Shown here: in pieces, positions 14,934 to 24,600 of the stretch
Layout: each line of letters begins with the position of its first letter
Position numbering within the stretch: the first letter of the stretch is position 1
DNA from: JAOEGB01 sp041262585
GTDB lineage: Bacteria; Actinomycetota; Actinomycetes; Streptosporangiales; Streptosporangiaceae
DNA length: 64,000 nucleotides
Reading direction: 5' to 3'
Assembly: GCF_041262585.1 (NCBI RefSeq)
Contig: NZ_JBGCBZ010000002.1
Span: 1 to 64,000 of the forward strand
Made by a program: the position numbers and the translations under genes
The notes under the pieces: generated by a model
What the model saw: the letters and a program-made list of their open reading frames with translations, nothing else
The model's database searches: none
What the model was told of the DNA's origin: nothing

Positions 14934-16175
14934 TCAGCGCACTCCCAGCAGCATGCTCGCGGGCAAGAGTGCGAACATCAACACCGCGGTGGCGAACCCG
15001 ATCACCACCGTACGGATGTGTCCGACCGCGGGCAGGTCATCGTCGTCGGCCGTCTCCCCTGGCGAGCTTACGAGCCGGACTGGAAGCTCTTCGGCGACGG
15101 CGGGCAGCATCGCGACGAGCCGGAACATTCCATCGGAAATGCTGTGATCCAGGACCCCGCCTACCGGTCGTACCCGCTCGCCCAGCCCGGACAGGCCGTG
15201 CCGGGCCCCCTCGGCAGCCGGGAGAACCGGATGGTCTTGGAGCGGATTGGCGACGGTGAGCAGCAGCGTGTCCGGCTCCCACTCGACGCTCACCGTGATC
15301 GGCTGGTCAGGGGCGTGTTTGGCCGCGTTGGTCAGGCCTTCCTCGACCACTCGGTACGCCGCCTGCCCGGCCGCAGGGGACAGCAGCCGCGGCTCTCCGC
15401 GCTGCCGCAGCGTCACTGTCACTCCGGCCGCCTGGAACTCCTCCACCACCGTGCCGATCGCCTCCACTCCAGGCGACCGCCCTGGCGTTTCATCCTCTGC
15501 GCGAAGCACCCCGACCAGCTCGTACAACTCATTCATGGCGCCACGCGCCGCCTTCGCCAGTTGCTCGACGGCCTGCCGCTGCTGCGGCGGCAGCGGCGAC
15601 ACCTCCAGCGCGGCCGCCTGGACTGACACCAGGCTGAGCCGGTGACCGAGGGAATCGTGCATGTCTCGGGCGATCCGCAGCCGCTCACCCAGCCGCTCCT
15701 GCTCGACAAGGAGCTCCCGCTGGCGGCGGAGCTGCCGGTTGTGCTGATCGAGTGCCGACACCAGCCGCTCATGCTGGGCGAGGTATCGGCCGGCCAGCAG
15801 CGGCAGCGCCACGAACACGACGTACGTCGAGACAATGCGGGGAATCGCCTGCGGCTCCGCCGACTCGGTCACGAACTGTACGCCGAGGCCGCCCAGCGCC
15901 GCGCCGACGACCATGGCTGTGTCCGACCGCGACAGGACAGCATGACCGGCCTGGTAGGCGGCCCAGAGCAGCAGGACAAACGACCCACCGGTCAGCGAGG
16001 CGAGCACCAGCGCGGCGACGAACGCAGCCATGGGTGTCCGGTGTCCCAGCGCGATCACCATCGCGACAGCCAGCGCGTAGATCGGTACGCCCCAGAGGGG
16101 CAGACCACCCGGGTGCCCGGCCATGAGCGCGGTGTCCGCGACAACCACGACAGCGACGAGAAGGTGTCGGGTCAT
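14934..16175 (-). CDS. Sensor histidine kinase (HisKA_3 type)
   Basis: A 413-residue membrane kinase with four to five N-terminal transmembrane segments (about 5-130), a coiled linker, phospho-acceptor His173 in ARDMHDSLGHR, the N-box EGLTNAAKH and G-box GLSGLGERV. It is unusual in having another hydrophobic segment after the ATPase domain (IRTVVIGFATAVLMFALL, about 388-405). The ATG at 16175 has no ribosome site but is preceded by TAnnnT (TAGCCT) at seven bases, suggesting a leaderless message. The frame is open to 16865 but the extension is antisense to the ABC gene. Confidence 0.92.
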   Translation of the reverse strand: MTRHLLVAVVVVADTALMAGHPGGLPLWGVPIYALAVAMVIALGHRTPMAAFVAALVLASLTGGSFVLLLWAAYQAGHAVLSRSDTAMVVGAALGGLGVQFVTESAEPQAIPRIVSTYVVFVALPLLAGRYLAQHERLVSALDQHNRQLRRQRELLVEQERLGERLRIARDMHDSLGHRLSLVSVQAAALEVSPLPPQQRQAVEQLAKAARGAMNELYELVGVLRAEDETPGRSPGVEAIGTVVEEFQAAGVTVTLRQRGEPRLLSPAAGQAAYRVVEEGLTNAAKHAPDQPITVSVEWEPDTLLLTVANPLQDHPVLPAAEGARHGLSGLGERVRPVGGVLDHSISDGMFRLVAMLPAVAEELPVRLVSSPGETADDDDLPAVGHIRTVVIGFATAVLMFALLPASMLLGVR

Positions 16176-16182
16176 GGTCACC

Positions 16183-16270
16183 AGGCTACTGCTCGGCCGC
16201 CGCGTCAACTTTGGTCGGCGCAGACCGGCGACTTTCGAGGACTGCCCGCGGCCGGCCCGGCTCCTACGGT
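16183..16270. promoter_or_regulatory. Divergent leaderless promoters
   Basis: TAGCCT on the minus strand (16183-16188) lies seven bases before the kinase ATG, and TACGGT on the plus strand (16265-16270) lies seven bases before the ABC ATPase GTG. Neither start has a Shine-Dalgarno sequence. TAnnnT at seven bases is the hallmark of leaderless transcripts in actinobacteria. Good -35 elements were not found. Confidence 0.5.
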
Positions 16271-16277
16271 GAGCCAG

Positions 16278-17192
16278 GTGATCGAAGTGCGGAACCTCAG
16301 CAAGAGATACGGGAAAGCTGTCGCGGTCGACGAGCTGTCCTTCACGGTGCGGCCCGGCCAGGTAACCGGGTTCCTCGGGCCGAACGGGGCCGGCAAGTCC
16401 ACCACGATGCGAATGATGCTGGACCTCGACCGCCCCACCGGAGGTCAGGTCCTCATCGACGGCAGGCATTACCGGCGGCTGCCCGAGCCGCTGCGGCACG
16501 TCGGCGCCCTGCTGGAGGCCAAGGCTGTGCACGGCGGCCGCAGCGCGTACCACCATCTGCTGTGGCTGGCCCAGAGCAACCGGATCCCCAAGGCGCGGGT
16601 GCGGCAGGTCCTCGCGCTGGTCGGACTGGAGCACGCCGCCAGGAAACGGGCCGGGACCTTTTCCCTCGGCATGGCCCAGCGGCTCGGCATCGCCGCGGCA
16701 CTGCTCGGAGACCCACCGGTGCTTCTTCTGGACGAACCGGTCAACGGGCTCGACCCCGAAGGCATCCTTTGGATCCGGAACCTGATGAAGGGATTGGCCG
16801 CGGAGGGCCGCACAGTGTTCGTCTCCAGCCACCTGATGAGCGAGACGGCGCTCGCCGCGGAGCACCTCATTGTGATCGGCCGCGGCCGGCTGCTCGCCGA
16901 CACCAGCGTGCGGGAGTTCATCCAGGAAAACGCACGCTCGTATGTACGGATCCGTACGCCCGAGCCGGAGCGGATGCGCGACGCCCTAACCGGGGCCGGC
17001 ATCAGAGTGAAGCAGACAGCCGATGGCGCGCTGGAGGCATACGAGACGGAGGCCGCGAAGATCGGCGAACTCGTCGCCGCCAACAGCCTGACGGTGCACG
17101 AGGTCAGCACCCAGTCGGCTTCGCTGGAGGAGGCGTTCATGCGGCTTACCAGCGACGCCGTGGAGTATCGGGCCGGAGGTCTGCAGCAGTGA
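16278..17192 (+). CDS. ABC transporter ATP-binding protein (ABC-2 exporter)
   Basis: A 304-residue ATPase with Walker A GPNGAGKST, Q-loop region, signature TFSLGMAQRL (a variant of LSGGQ, common in DrrA-like ATPases), Walker B VLLLDEP and H-loop VSSHLM. The C-terminal extension (about 215-300) is typical of DrrA/BcrA-type exporters. GTG at 16278 was chosen from the -10 spacing; GTG at 16269 is in frame as an alternative. It overlaps the permease by four bases (GTGA). Likely role: export of a lipophilic or peptide compound. Confidence 0.93.
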   Translation: MIEVRNLSKRYGKAVAVDELSFTVRPGQVTGFLGPNGAGKSTTMRMMLDLDRPTGGQVLIDGRHYRRLPEPLRHVGALLEAKAVHGGRSAYHHLLWLAQSNRIPKARVRQVLALVGLEHAARKRAGTFSLGMAQRLGIAAALLGDPPVLLLDEPVNGLDPEGILWIRNLMKGLAAEGRTVFVSSHLMSETALAAEHLIVIGRGRLLADTSVREFIQENARSYVRIRTPEPERMRDALTGAGIRVKQTADGALEAYETEAAKIGELVAANSLTVHEVSTQSASLEEAFMRLTSDAVEYRAGGLQQ

Positions 17193-17977
17193 GCAGAACC
17201 TCCCCACGAGCGGTCCTCACCGCCGAATGGACCAAGATCCGGACTGTGCGGTCGACGGTGTGGACGCTGCTGCCGACGTTGGTCCTCAGCGTGGGCCTCG
17301 GCTTCCTGGTCGGGCTCAGCTTCCGTAACGGCTTCTCCCACATGTCCCGCGAGCAGCAGGAGACCTTCGACCCGCTCTTCGCCACCTTCTACAGCCTCAC
17401 CCTCGGCCAGCTTGCCCTGGTGGTGTTCGGGGTGCTCGTCATGAGCAGCGAATACAGCTCCGGGTCGATCCGCGCCTCGCTCGCGGCGGTGCCGCGGCGC
17501 GGCCTGTTCTACGGCTGCAAGCTGCTCGCGGCGACATTGCCGGTTCTCGGCGTCTCGCTGGTCACCGTGCTGGCCACCTTCTACACGGCACAGGCGGCGC
17601 TTGGCCCACACCGCACCCCGCCTGGCTCGGACGGTGCACCCCAAGCCATTGTGGGGGCCTGCCTCTACCTGACACTCATCTCCCTGTTCGCCACGGGTGT
17701 GGCGGCAATGTCGCGCAGCTCGGTGCGCTCGCTCGCGATCCTGCTCCCGCTGCTCTTCCTTGGCTCACAAGGGCTCGGCAACGTCCCGAAGGTGAAGACC
17801 GTCGCGCAGTACCTGCCGGACCAGGCCGGCATGGTGATCATGCATCTTGCCGGCCCGCCGGGTGACCCGCGCTTCGCCCGCCCCTACGGCCCGTGGACCG
17901 GACTGGGTATCGTCGCGCTCTGGACCGCCGCCTCGCTTATCGGCGGCTACCTGGTCCTGCGCCGCCGCGACGCTTGA
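17189..17977 (+). CDS. ABC-2 type permease
   Basis: A 262-residue integral membrane protein with six predicted hydrophobic segments (first at about 26-45). It has the conserved LTAEWTKIRTVRSTVW start typical of ABC-2 permeases paired with BcrA/DrrA-like ATPases, and SSEYSSGSIRASL after the second segment. The GTG start overlaps the ATPase stop and follows GGAGGT. Together with the ATPase it forms the membrane half of the exporter under the divergent two-component system. Confidence 0.92.
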   Translation: MSRTSPRAVLTAEWTKIRTVRSTVWTLLPTLVLSVGLGFLVGLSFRNGFSHMSREQQETFDPLFATFYSLTLGQLALVVFGVLVMSSEYSSGSIRASLAAVPRRGLFYGCKLLAATLPVLGVSLVTVLATFYTAQAALGPHRTPPGSDGAPQAIVGACLYLTLISLFATGVAAMSRSSVRSLAILLPLLFLGSQGLGNVPKVKTVAQYLPDQAGMVIMHLAGPPGDPRFARPYGPWTGLGIVALWTAASLIGGYLVLRRRDA

Positions 17978-18048
17978 ACGGTCGCGACAGGTGCCGCCGC
18001 GACGGAGGGGGCAGCGCCCCTCGGCCGGGTGCCGGTCAGCCCCCGGCG

Positions 18049-18080
18049 AGGTGGAGGCCACACCTGTCGGGCCTCCACCT
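18049..18080. terminator. Bidirectional hairpin terminator
   Basis: A perfect 11-bp stem AGGTGGAGGCC / GGCCTCCACCT with a 10-base loop, between the convergent ABC permease and acetyltransferase genes. No U-tract, as is usual in GC-rich actinomycetes. Confidence 0.75.
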
Positions 18081-18095
18081 GCTTCTCCGGGCTGA

Positions 18096-18737
18096 TCACT
18101 CGAGCGTGCCTGGACCGTTCTCCTCGATATGGCCGTCGGCCAGGCGGCCGACGCGGGAGAACGGCGCGCGCCACATCGGATACATGACCGGACCGTCGGG
18201 CAGCCGGACCAACTCCGGCATGTCTACGTAGCCGTGCCGGAGATAGAGCCGGCGGCTCGCCTCACTGCTGGCCTCCAGGTAGGCCGGCATCCCCTGGGCG
18301 TCGAGCCGCCGGTGGTGCTCCTCCAGCAGCAGACTGCCGAGGCCACGCCCGGTCTTCCCCCGTACCAGAGCGATGAATGCCAGGTAGTGGTGCGGCTCGG
18401 TCGGGTGGAGCTTGTCCATCTGCCGGCCGAGGGTGTCGTACCTATCGGCGTATTTCCCGGCGAAGGAGGCGATCGCCTCCTCCTCGCCCGGGATCTCCGG
18501 GAACGGCGCGGTGAACCAGACCGCGACCCCGGCGAGCTCGCCTGACTCGTGGATCCCGTAGACGTCGCCGTGGTCGAGCGCGTGCGCGACGTACATGGTG
18601 AAGAACCGCAGCTGGATCGGCGGCCGATCCTGCGCCGGAGGGATGAGCCAAGTGCTGATCGCGTCGGAGCCGAACGTGTCGGCGATGACCGCGCCGGCCA
18701 CGGCGGCGTCCGTCATCCGGGTGATCTCAGCCGTCAC
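18096..18737 (-). CDS. GNAT-family N-acetyltransferase
   Basis: A 213-residue acetyltransferase with the acetyl-CoA region FIALVRGKTGRGLGSLLLEE (R/Q-x-x-G-x-G/A form) and the late motif ASSEASRRLYLRHGY. GTG at 18737 was chosen because it overlaps the permease stop by four bases (GTGA) and follows GGGAGG; the longer frame to 18983 lies inside the permease gene. Translational coupling suggests it modifies the amino acid or amine carried by the permease. Substrate unknown. Confidence 0.88.
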   Translation of the reverse strand: MTAEITRMTDAAVAGAVIADTFGSDAISTWLIPPAQDRPPIQLRFFTMYVAHALDHGDVYGIHESGELAGVAVWFTAPFPEIPGEEEAIASFAGKYADRYDTLGRQMDKLHPTEPHHYLAFIALVRGKTGRGLGSLLLEEHHRRLDAQGMPAYLEASSEASRRLYLRHGYVDMPELVRLPDGPVMYPMWRAPFSRVGRLADGHIEENGPGTLE

Positions 18738-20206
18738 TTTGAGCCTCCCGTGACGGCCTGCGCGCCGAAGCCGATGTTGGCGTACACCTCCGGCCTGGTC
18801 GCCTTCAGCACACGAGCCCACACGACGCCGAAGACGATCGCGACGACGAAGATGCCGGGCAGGATCCAGCGAAGGACCGAGTCGGGCGCGACCCCCAGGA
18901 CCGTGTCGAAGTTGATCAGCGTCAGTCCGATGATCACACATAGCGCCAGGGCCGCCAGGGCCGGGGCGACGCGTGTCCGCCACGCCGTCTCCCCCGAGGG
19001 GTTCTTGGAGAAGAACACGATCACCGCGATCGAGGTGACGGCGAGCAGGGCCAGCAGCCCGAGGCCACCGAACGCGCCGAAAGTGAAGAACAGTTTCGTG
19101 ACCGGATCGAGGCCGGTGATCGCGTAGACGGCGATCACAATCAGCCCGAGCGCCGTCTGCAGCAACGATCCGGCCACCGGAGCGGCGGTGCGGGCCGAGG
19201 TGCGCCCGAACACCGGGGGAAGCACGTTTTCACGGCCCAGGGCGAAGATGTAGCGGGCCGTGGTGTTGTGGAAGGCGATCATGCAGGCGATGCTGCTGGT
19301 CACGAACAGCACGGAGCCGATCGCCGCGACGGTGGAGCCCAGATGGGCGGCCGCCTGGTTGAAGACGAGCACGGGCCCCTGTTCGGACGCCGCCTTGACG
19401 ATTCCGTCCGGCCCGGTCGGCACCGTCTGGGCCCAGGCGGAGATCGCGTACAGGACCGCGATGATCGCGATGCCCAGGTAGGTGGCGACGGGGACGGTCC
19501 TGTCGCGGTCCCTGGACTCCTCGGCGAAGACCACCGACGACTCGAATCCGGCGAACCCCGCGACGACAGTGGCGAGCGCGGCGCCCACACCGGGCACGAA
19601 CAGCGAGCCCGGGGTGAAGCCCTCGAAGTTGACGCCGCTCGGGGCGGCGTGGAACAGGTCACCGATGTCGAACACCAGGACGACGGTGATCTCGCTGACC
19701 AGCAGGACAGAGAGGACCTTGCCGTTGACGTCCACCCGCAGCAGGCCGAGCAGGCCGGTCAGCGCCCACGCCGCCAGCGCGATCACCCACCACGCGGGCG
19801 AGGCGTCGAACCAGTCGCGGAGCAGCGGCTCGGCCGCCGACCCGATGATTCCGTAGAGGCCAAGCTGCAGCGCGTTGTAGGCCAGCAGTGCCACCCACGC
19901 GGTCACCACCCCCTGCGTCCGGCCGAGCCCTTGGGCGGCATAGGCGTAGAACGCGCCCGCGTTCACGACGTGCCTGGCCATCGTCACGTATCCGACAGCG
20001 AAAAGCGCGAAGATCGCGCCCAGCATCAGGAACGCGAACGGCACACCGATGACGCCCGTCACCGCGTACGCCGTCGGGACCGAACCCGCGACGACCATCA
20101 GCGGCGCCGCCGCGGAGATGACGAAGAACACGACCGATGGGATGCCGAGCCGATCGTTGGCCAGCGCGCCGGACACGGCGCTGGGTCGTTGCTCTGTGAG
20201 GGACAT
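18734..20206 (-). CDS. APC-family amino acid permease
   Basis: A 490-residue transporter with about 12 membrane segments. The first segment region, FFVISAAAPLMVVAG, and the sixth, FAGFESSVVFAEES, match the unwound substrate-binding helices of amino-acid/polyamine/organocation transporters. It is translationally coupled to the acetyltransferase downstream. About 600 bases without a clear gene precede it. Confidence 0.93.
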   Translation of the reverse strand: MSLTEQRPSAVSGALANDRLGIPSVVFFVISAAAPLMVVAGSVPTAYAVTGVIGVPFAFLMLGAIFALFAVGYVTMARHVVNAGAFYAYAAQGLGRTQGVVTAWVALLAYNALQLGLYGIIGSAAEPLLRDWFDASPAWWVIALAAWALTGLLGLLRVDVNGKVLSVLLVSEITVVLVFDIGDLFHAAPSGVNFEGFTPGSLFVPGVGAALATVVAGFAGFESSVVFAEESRDRDRTVPVATYLGIAIIAVLYAISAWAQTVPTGPDGIVKAASEQGPVLVFNQAAAHLGSTVAAIGSVLFVTSSIACMIAFHNTTARYIFALGRENVLPPVFGRTSARTAAPVAGSLLQTALGLIVIAVYAITGLDPVTKLFFTFGAFGGLGLLALLAVTSIAVIVFFSKNPSGETAWRTRVAPALAALALCVIIGLTLINFDTVLGVAPDSVLRWILPGIFVVAIVFGVVWARVLKATRPEVYANIGFGAQAVTGGSK

Positions 20207-20805
20207 CCGGAAACTCCGTTAGATGGGGGGTGGGGGTCGCCAACGGTTGATCACACGGCTTCGCCGACGGCGACCTCGGTCTGAACGATGAGTCTCTGCA
20301 GCGGTACGGGGAAGCATGGCGATCGTGGCGGCCGCGAACGCGGGATCGCGCTCCCGCAGAGCCCGCTGGGCACCGCCGGTGGCGACGACAAGCCCGACGA
20401 GAGCCCAACGACGAGCCCGTGGAGGACGCGGTCACCGGCCCCGGGCGGCCTGCCCCGCTGGACGGCGAGGGTTAGGCGGGCGAGCGGCCACGCGGCCGTG
20501 TTGGCATTCACGGGGGCCGCGGGCTTGAAAGATCACCTTTAGGCACGAACCGCGATGATATAGGCGAATTGTTCAATCTGTCATCGATGAAAAAGTTTCG
20601 GATCGTCCGAGAAACAGTCCGCCCTCAATCCCCCAATGGCCGGATATATGCTGAGATGTTATCCTTCCGACCTAATGCGGACAGCGACCAGCGCGGAAAT
20701 CACGGCTCATGGTCACTCGGCCGGCGTATATCCGGCTGCGCGAGTCTCCATGCGTGACCCGCTTCCCACCGGCGCCGATAGCGCGCGGTCGGGGGCGGAA
20801 GACGA
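20207..20805. other. Intergenic, no convincing gene
   Basis: A 600-base stretch between two minus-strand genes. Short open frames (e.g. 20251-20511) have no recognisable motif or ribosome site. The part from 20530 to 20700 is noticeably richer in A and T than its surroundings (e.g. gatgatatagg, gatgaaaaagttt) and probably holds the permease promoter. Frames at 20290-20400 have a remnant feel but could not be assigned. Confidence 0.4.
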
Positions 20806-21231
20806 TTACTTCGGCAGCACGCCGATTTGCTGCAGTACGGCGAGCACGTCGTAATAGTCCGTCTGCCGCCTGATCAGGCCGTCTTCGGTGAACTCCATGA
20901 GGCTCAGCCCGCGGTTGTCGATGCGGCTGCCTCTGGCGGCGCTTTCCGGCAGGTGCGGGAAGTTGCCCAGCAGGGTTCCCGTCCCGTTCCAGGGCACGGC
21001 TGCCCGGCGGTCCGCGATGACGGCCTCGCCCATCTCGACATGGGTGTCCGGACACGCCTCGACCCATATCCGCATGAAGTCCGCCAGCTCCTTGCGTCCC
21101 TTGAAGGTCCGCCGAAGGGCGATGTCCTCGAAGACGGCGTCCTCGGTGTAGCACTCCGCCCAGCGCTCGGCGTCGTAGCTGTTGAAGGTGGCGAACCACT
21201 TCTCGATCGTGTCGGCCGGATCGTTCGTCAT
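20806..21231 (-). CDS. SnoaL/NTF2-like protein
   Basis: A 141-residue protein with a SnoaL-like alpha+beta barrel pattern: ADTIEKWFATFNSYDAERWA at the N-terminus, YTEDAVFEDI, then GRKELADFMRIW and MEFTEDGLIRRQTDYYD. Such proteins are small cyclases, isomerases or ester-cleaving enzymes, or ligand-binding proteins. Its neighbours give no clear hint of substrate. Confidence 0.85.
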   Translation of the reverse strand: MTNDPADTIEKWFATFNSYDAERWAECYTEDAVFEDIALRRTFKGRKELADFMRIWVEACPDTHVEMGEAVIADRRAAVPWNGTGTLLGNFPHLPESAARGSRIDNRGLSLMEFTEDGLIRRQTDYYDVLAVLQQIGVLPK

Positions 21232-21640
21232 CGCCTTGCCTTCTTTCCGGTGAGGGGCTTTCGCTGAGCCGAGCCGTACAGGGCTGGGGGAAACGGGCGA
21301 TCAGGGGCCTACCATTCGCGATCGATCAGGAGAGCCGAGAGCTCCTCGAGATCCTCACGCGCGCCCCCGGCGACGGAAGAAGCTGCCAACGACCTGGTTG
21401 GCCTCGAGAAACATCTCCTCGATGGCGTCTCCCCGTGATCCGACATCAGCTCCGAACAGCGATCGGATGTCGCCTGGTGGGCGGCTCTCGGCCGCACGCC
21501 GAAAGAATTGGCCGGCGGGTGCCGGTGGACTTCGCGGATGAGCCGCGGCACAACGCGATCCGCGTCATTCACGCGGAGATTTTCTACAAATGGCTTGGCA
21601 CGGCTGCGGGGAGGGCAGTGGTCTCACGGCCGGCGGCTCG
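21232..21640. other. Intergenic, no convincing gene
   Basis: Some 400 bases between the SnoaL-like gene and the giant ATPase. A minus-strand frame (21309-21572) ends DLEELSALLIDREW, and another frame contains EEMFLEANQVVGSFF, which may be scraps of a decayed gene. No start, ribosome site or family could be assigned. Confidence 0.35.
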
Positions 21641-24600
21641 TCAATGAGCCGATCCGTCAGGCAGGGCCGCACGTTCGATCGCCTTCTCGACGCCCCCTAC
21701 GCGGTCGGCGAGGAGACCGATGGCGCCGACGGCCCGGGAGACGGGGTCGTCTCCGTCCCCGCCCAGGGCCTTGGAGCGGAGGTAGCCGGATTTCACCTCC
21801 GCCCAGCGCCTGGCCTGGTCGGCGGTCATCGTGCCGCGCAACTCCGCCAGCTTGAGCAGGTTGGCCTCGGCCCCTGAGGCGAGAGTCTGGGCCTCCCCCA
21901 GGTAGTGGTCGTCGATCACCGCGTGGAGTTCGCCGTCGTTCATGACCGGAGCTATCCGCTCGGCCAGCTTGTTCATGTTCCGGTACGACCCCTGCAGCTG
22001 GAAGGGGGGCTCCGTGCGAGAGGCATCGGACTGGGCGGCCGACGCGATGTACGCCTCGTTGATCGCCAGCACGACTTCCTGGACCCGCAGAAGCTTGTCC
22101 AGCACCGCGAGGATCTGGTCGAGCTCGACTCTGGAATAGGGGTGGCTCAGCTGGTCGGCGCGCACCCCCGAATCACCTCGTGCCAGCCGTACCAGCAGTT
22201 CGACGTCGGCGCGGTCCCGCGTGGAGAGCGGCGCGAGAACGGGATTGGAAGTCAGCGCGTTCTCTATGTAACTCAGCGCGAACAGTTCCTCCTTGCCGGA
22301 CAGCACGTCGCCGAGGTTCCACACGTCGGCACGGTTGGCCAGCATGTCCGGGATGCGGAACCGCCCGCCCGACTCGGTGTACGGGTTGCCCGCCATGCAG
22401 ACGGCGAAGCGCTTGCCGCGCAGATCGTAGGTCCGGGTCCGGCCGTTCCAGACGCCCTCCATCCGGCGCTGCGCGTCGCACATCGAGATGAACTTCTGCA
22501 GCAGCTCGGGAGAGGTGTGCTGGATGTCGTCCAGATAGAGCAGCACGTTGTTCCCGCATTCCAGCGCGAACGAGACCTTCTCGATCTCCTGTCGCGCGGT
22601 GGCGTCCGGCGCCTGCGCCGGATCGAGCGAGGTGATCGCGTGGCCGAGTGACGGGCCGTTGACCTTGACGAACACCAGACCCAGCCGGCTCGCGACGTAC
22701 TCCATGAGCGTCGTCTTGCCGTACCCCGGCGGGGAGATGAGCAGCAGGAGCCCCATCTGATCGGTGCGCTTGGCCTCCCCCGCCGCGCCGAGCTGCTTGG
22801 CCAGGTTGTCACCGATCAGCGGCAGGTACACCTCGTCCAGCAGCCGGTTGCGCACGAACGCGCTCATCACCTTGGGCTGGTATTCGCCGAGCCGCAGCCG
22901 CGCCCGCTCGCGCTCGATGAGTTCGTTACGCCGCCGCTGGTAGGCCCGGTAGGCGGGCACCCGCTCGGTCCGGAACCGCCGGGTGCGGGTGAGCGTCTCG
23001 TCGAGGCGCAGCCCGAGGCTCCGCCCGGACAGCCGGGGATGCGCGCCCAGCAGACGCTCGACGGTGGTCGTCAGCGCCGCCGACGAGTCGTACCGCGGGA
23101 CATCACACAGCTGTACGGCGATCGCCTCCGCGAGGTCTCCGGCCTGTACAGCTCCCGCTTCCGCGTTCTGTTCGCCGGATTCGCGCAGGAAGGACGTGCG
23201 CAGGAAAGCCGCCAGCCAGGCCTCCGCCAGCTGATACCGGACTCCCAGGGCTCCCGGGACTCCCGGGACTCCCGCGGCGTCCGGATCATCGTCCAGGGCG
23301 CGCAGATCGTCCTCGAACTCCTTGAGGGAACCGCCGAGTGCCGCTCGAAACCTCCCCAGGATGCCTCGGGCGGCGGCGCTGGTGACGAAGCCGGAGGGCG
23401 AGCTCGACAGCTCCTCGAAGAGGTACTCCCCCGCGAGGCCGGTCTCACCGCCCGGCAGTCCGGCATCCCGCAGGAAACCGGCCATGGCCGACGCCAGTTC
23501 GGCTCGGATCTCGCCGATCGCGTCCATCCGAGGCTGCGAGAGCCGGGCCACCTCCGCCCCATGCCCGAACGCGCCCCGGGCCCGGGCCAGTGATCGGGCC
23601 CGCGTGGTCCAGGCCCTGCGGGCGGCCTCCGCCGTACCGAACGTCCAGAAGAGCTGTGCCGCGGCCCGCGCTTCGGGCGGGAAGCGCAGCAGACCGGCTC
23701 CCGTGTGGAGGCGGAGCAGGGCATCGAGGATCGCGGCGGCGTCCTGGTCATGGACGCCGCGCTCGTAACCCTCGTCGTAACGCGTCTCCGCGACGCGGCG
23801 CACCACCCCGAGCAGACCGCCGTCGGCGAGCGCGGCCGCGTGCAGAGCGTCGAGAGACAGTCCCGCGCCGCTGACGGCATCGGCCCCCGCGAGGCCGCCG
23901 GCCTCCGCTTCGGCGAGGATCGAAGCGGCGAGATGTTCCGCCCGATACACGTCGGCGGACTCGGAGACGAGCAACTGGTCCCAGAACGGCCGGGTCGCCT
24001 CGAACGACTCCTCGTCGACAGGCGACCGGTAGTCGGTCCCGGTGATGGCGAACGCCATTCGCCCGTCCAGGGGAACGAGCGTGAGGTCGAGCGGCTGGGT
24101 GTTGACGGCGAACCGGTGACGGCCGAGGCGGATGGTCGTCCCGGCGTCGGAGTAGAGGTCGACGCGGTCGCGCAGGGCACGGCCCGCGTCCAGGCGGGCC
24201 GACTTGATCCGGCCCTCCAGCTCTTCGGCCCGGACCTGGTCACCCAGCGAGCGCAGCTCATCGGCGACCGTTCGCAGCTTGGCCACCATGGGATCGGAGG
24301 CGAAGTAGGTGTTCACCTCCTCGATCGACTCGAGGCTCACAACACGCCGTCGCACGCTGCTCAGGATCCGGTCGGCGGAGACCGCCAGCCTGTCGGCCCG
24401 GCGCGCGCGCTCGTCCAGCAGCGCCTGCTTGCGTGAGGAGAACGCCTCGTAGACGTCCTCCCGCTTCTGCTCCAGCCGGGCCACGAGGTCGTCGAACTCC
24501 CCGAAGCGAGACCCCAGGTTCTCCAGTTGGAGCAGCAGTCGGCCCAACTGCTCGTCGCAGTGCTCGGGGGTGTCCGCCACCGCGAGCGCGCCGGTTATGG

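Noticed and set aside
20251..20511. A minus-strand 86-residue gene
   Set aside because: No motif, weak start, and GC-shadow composition.
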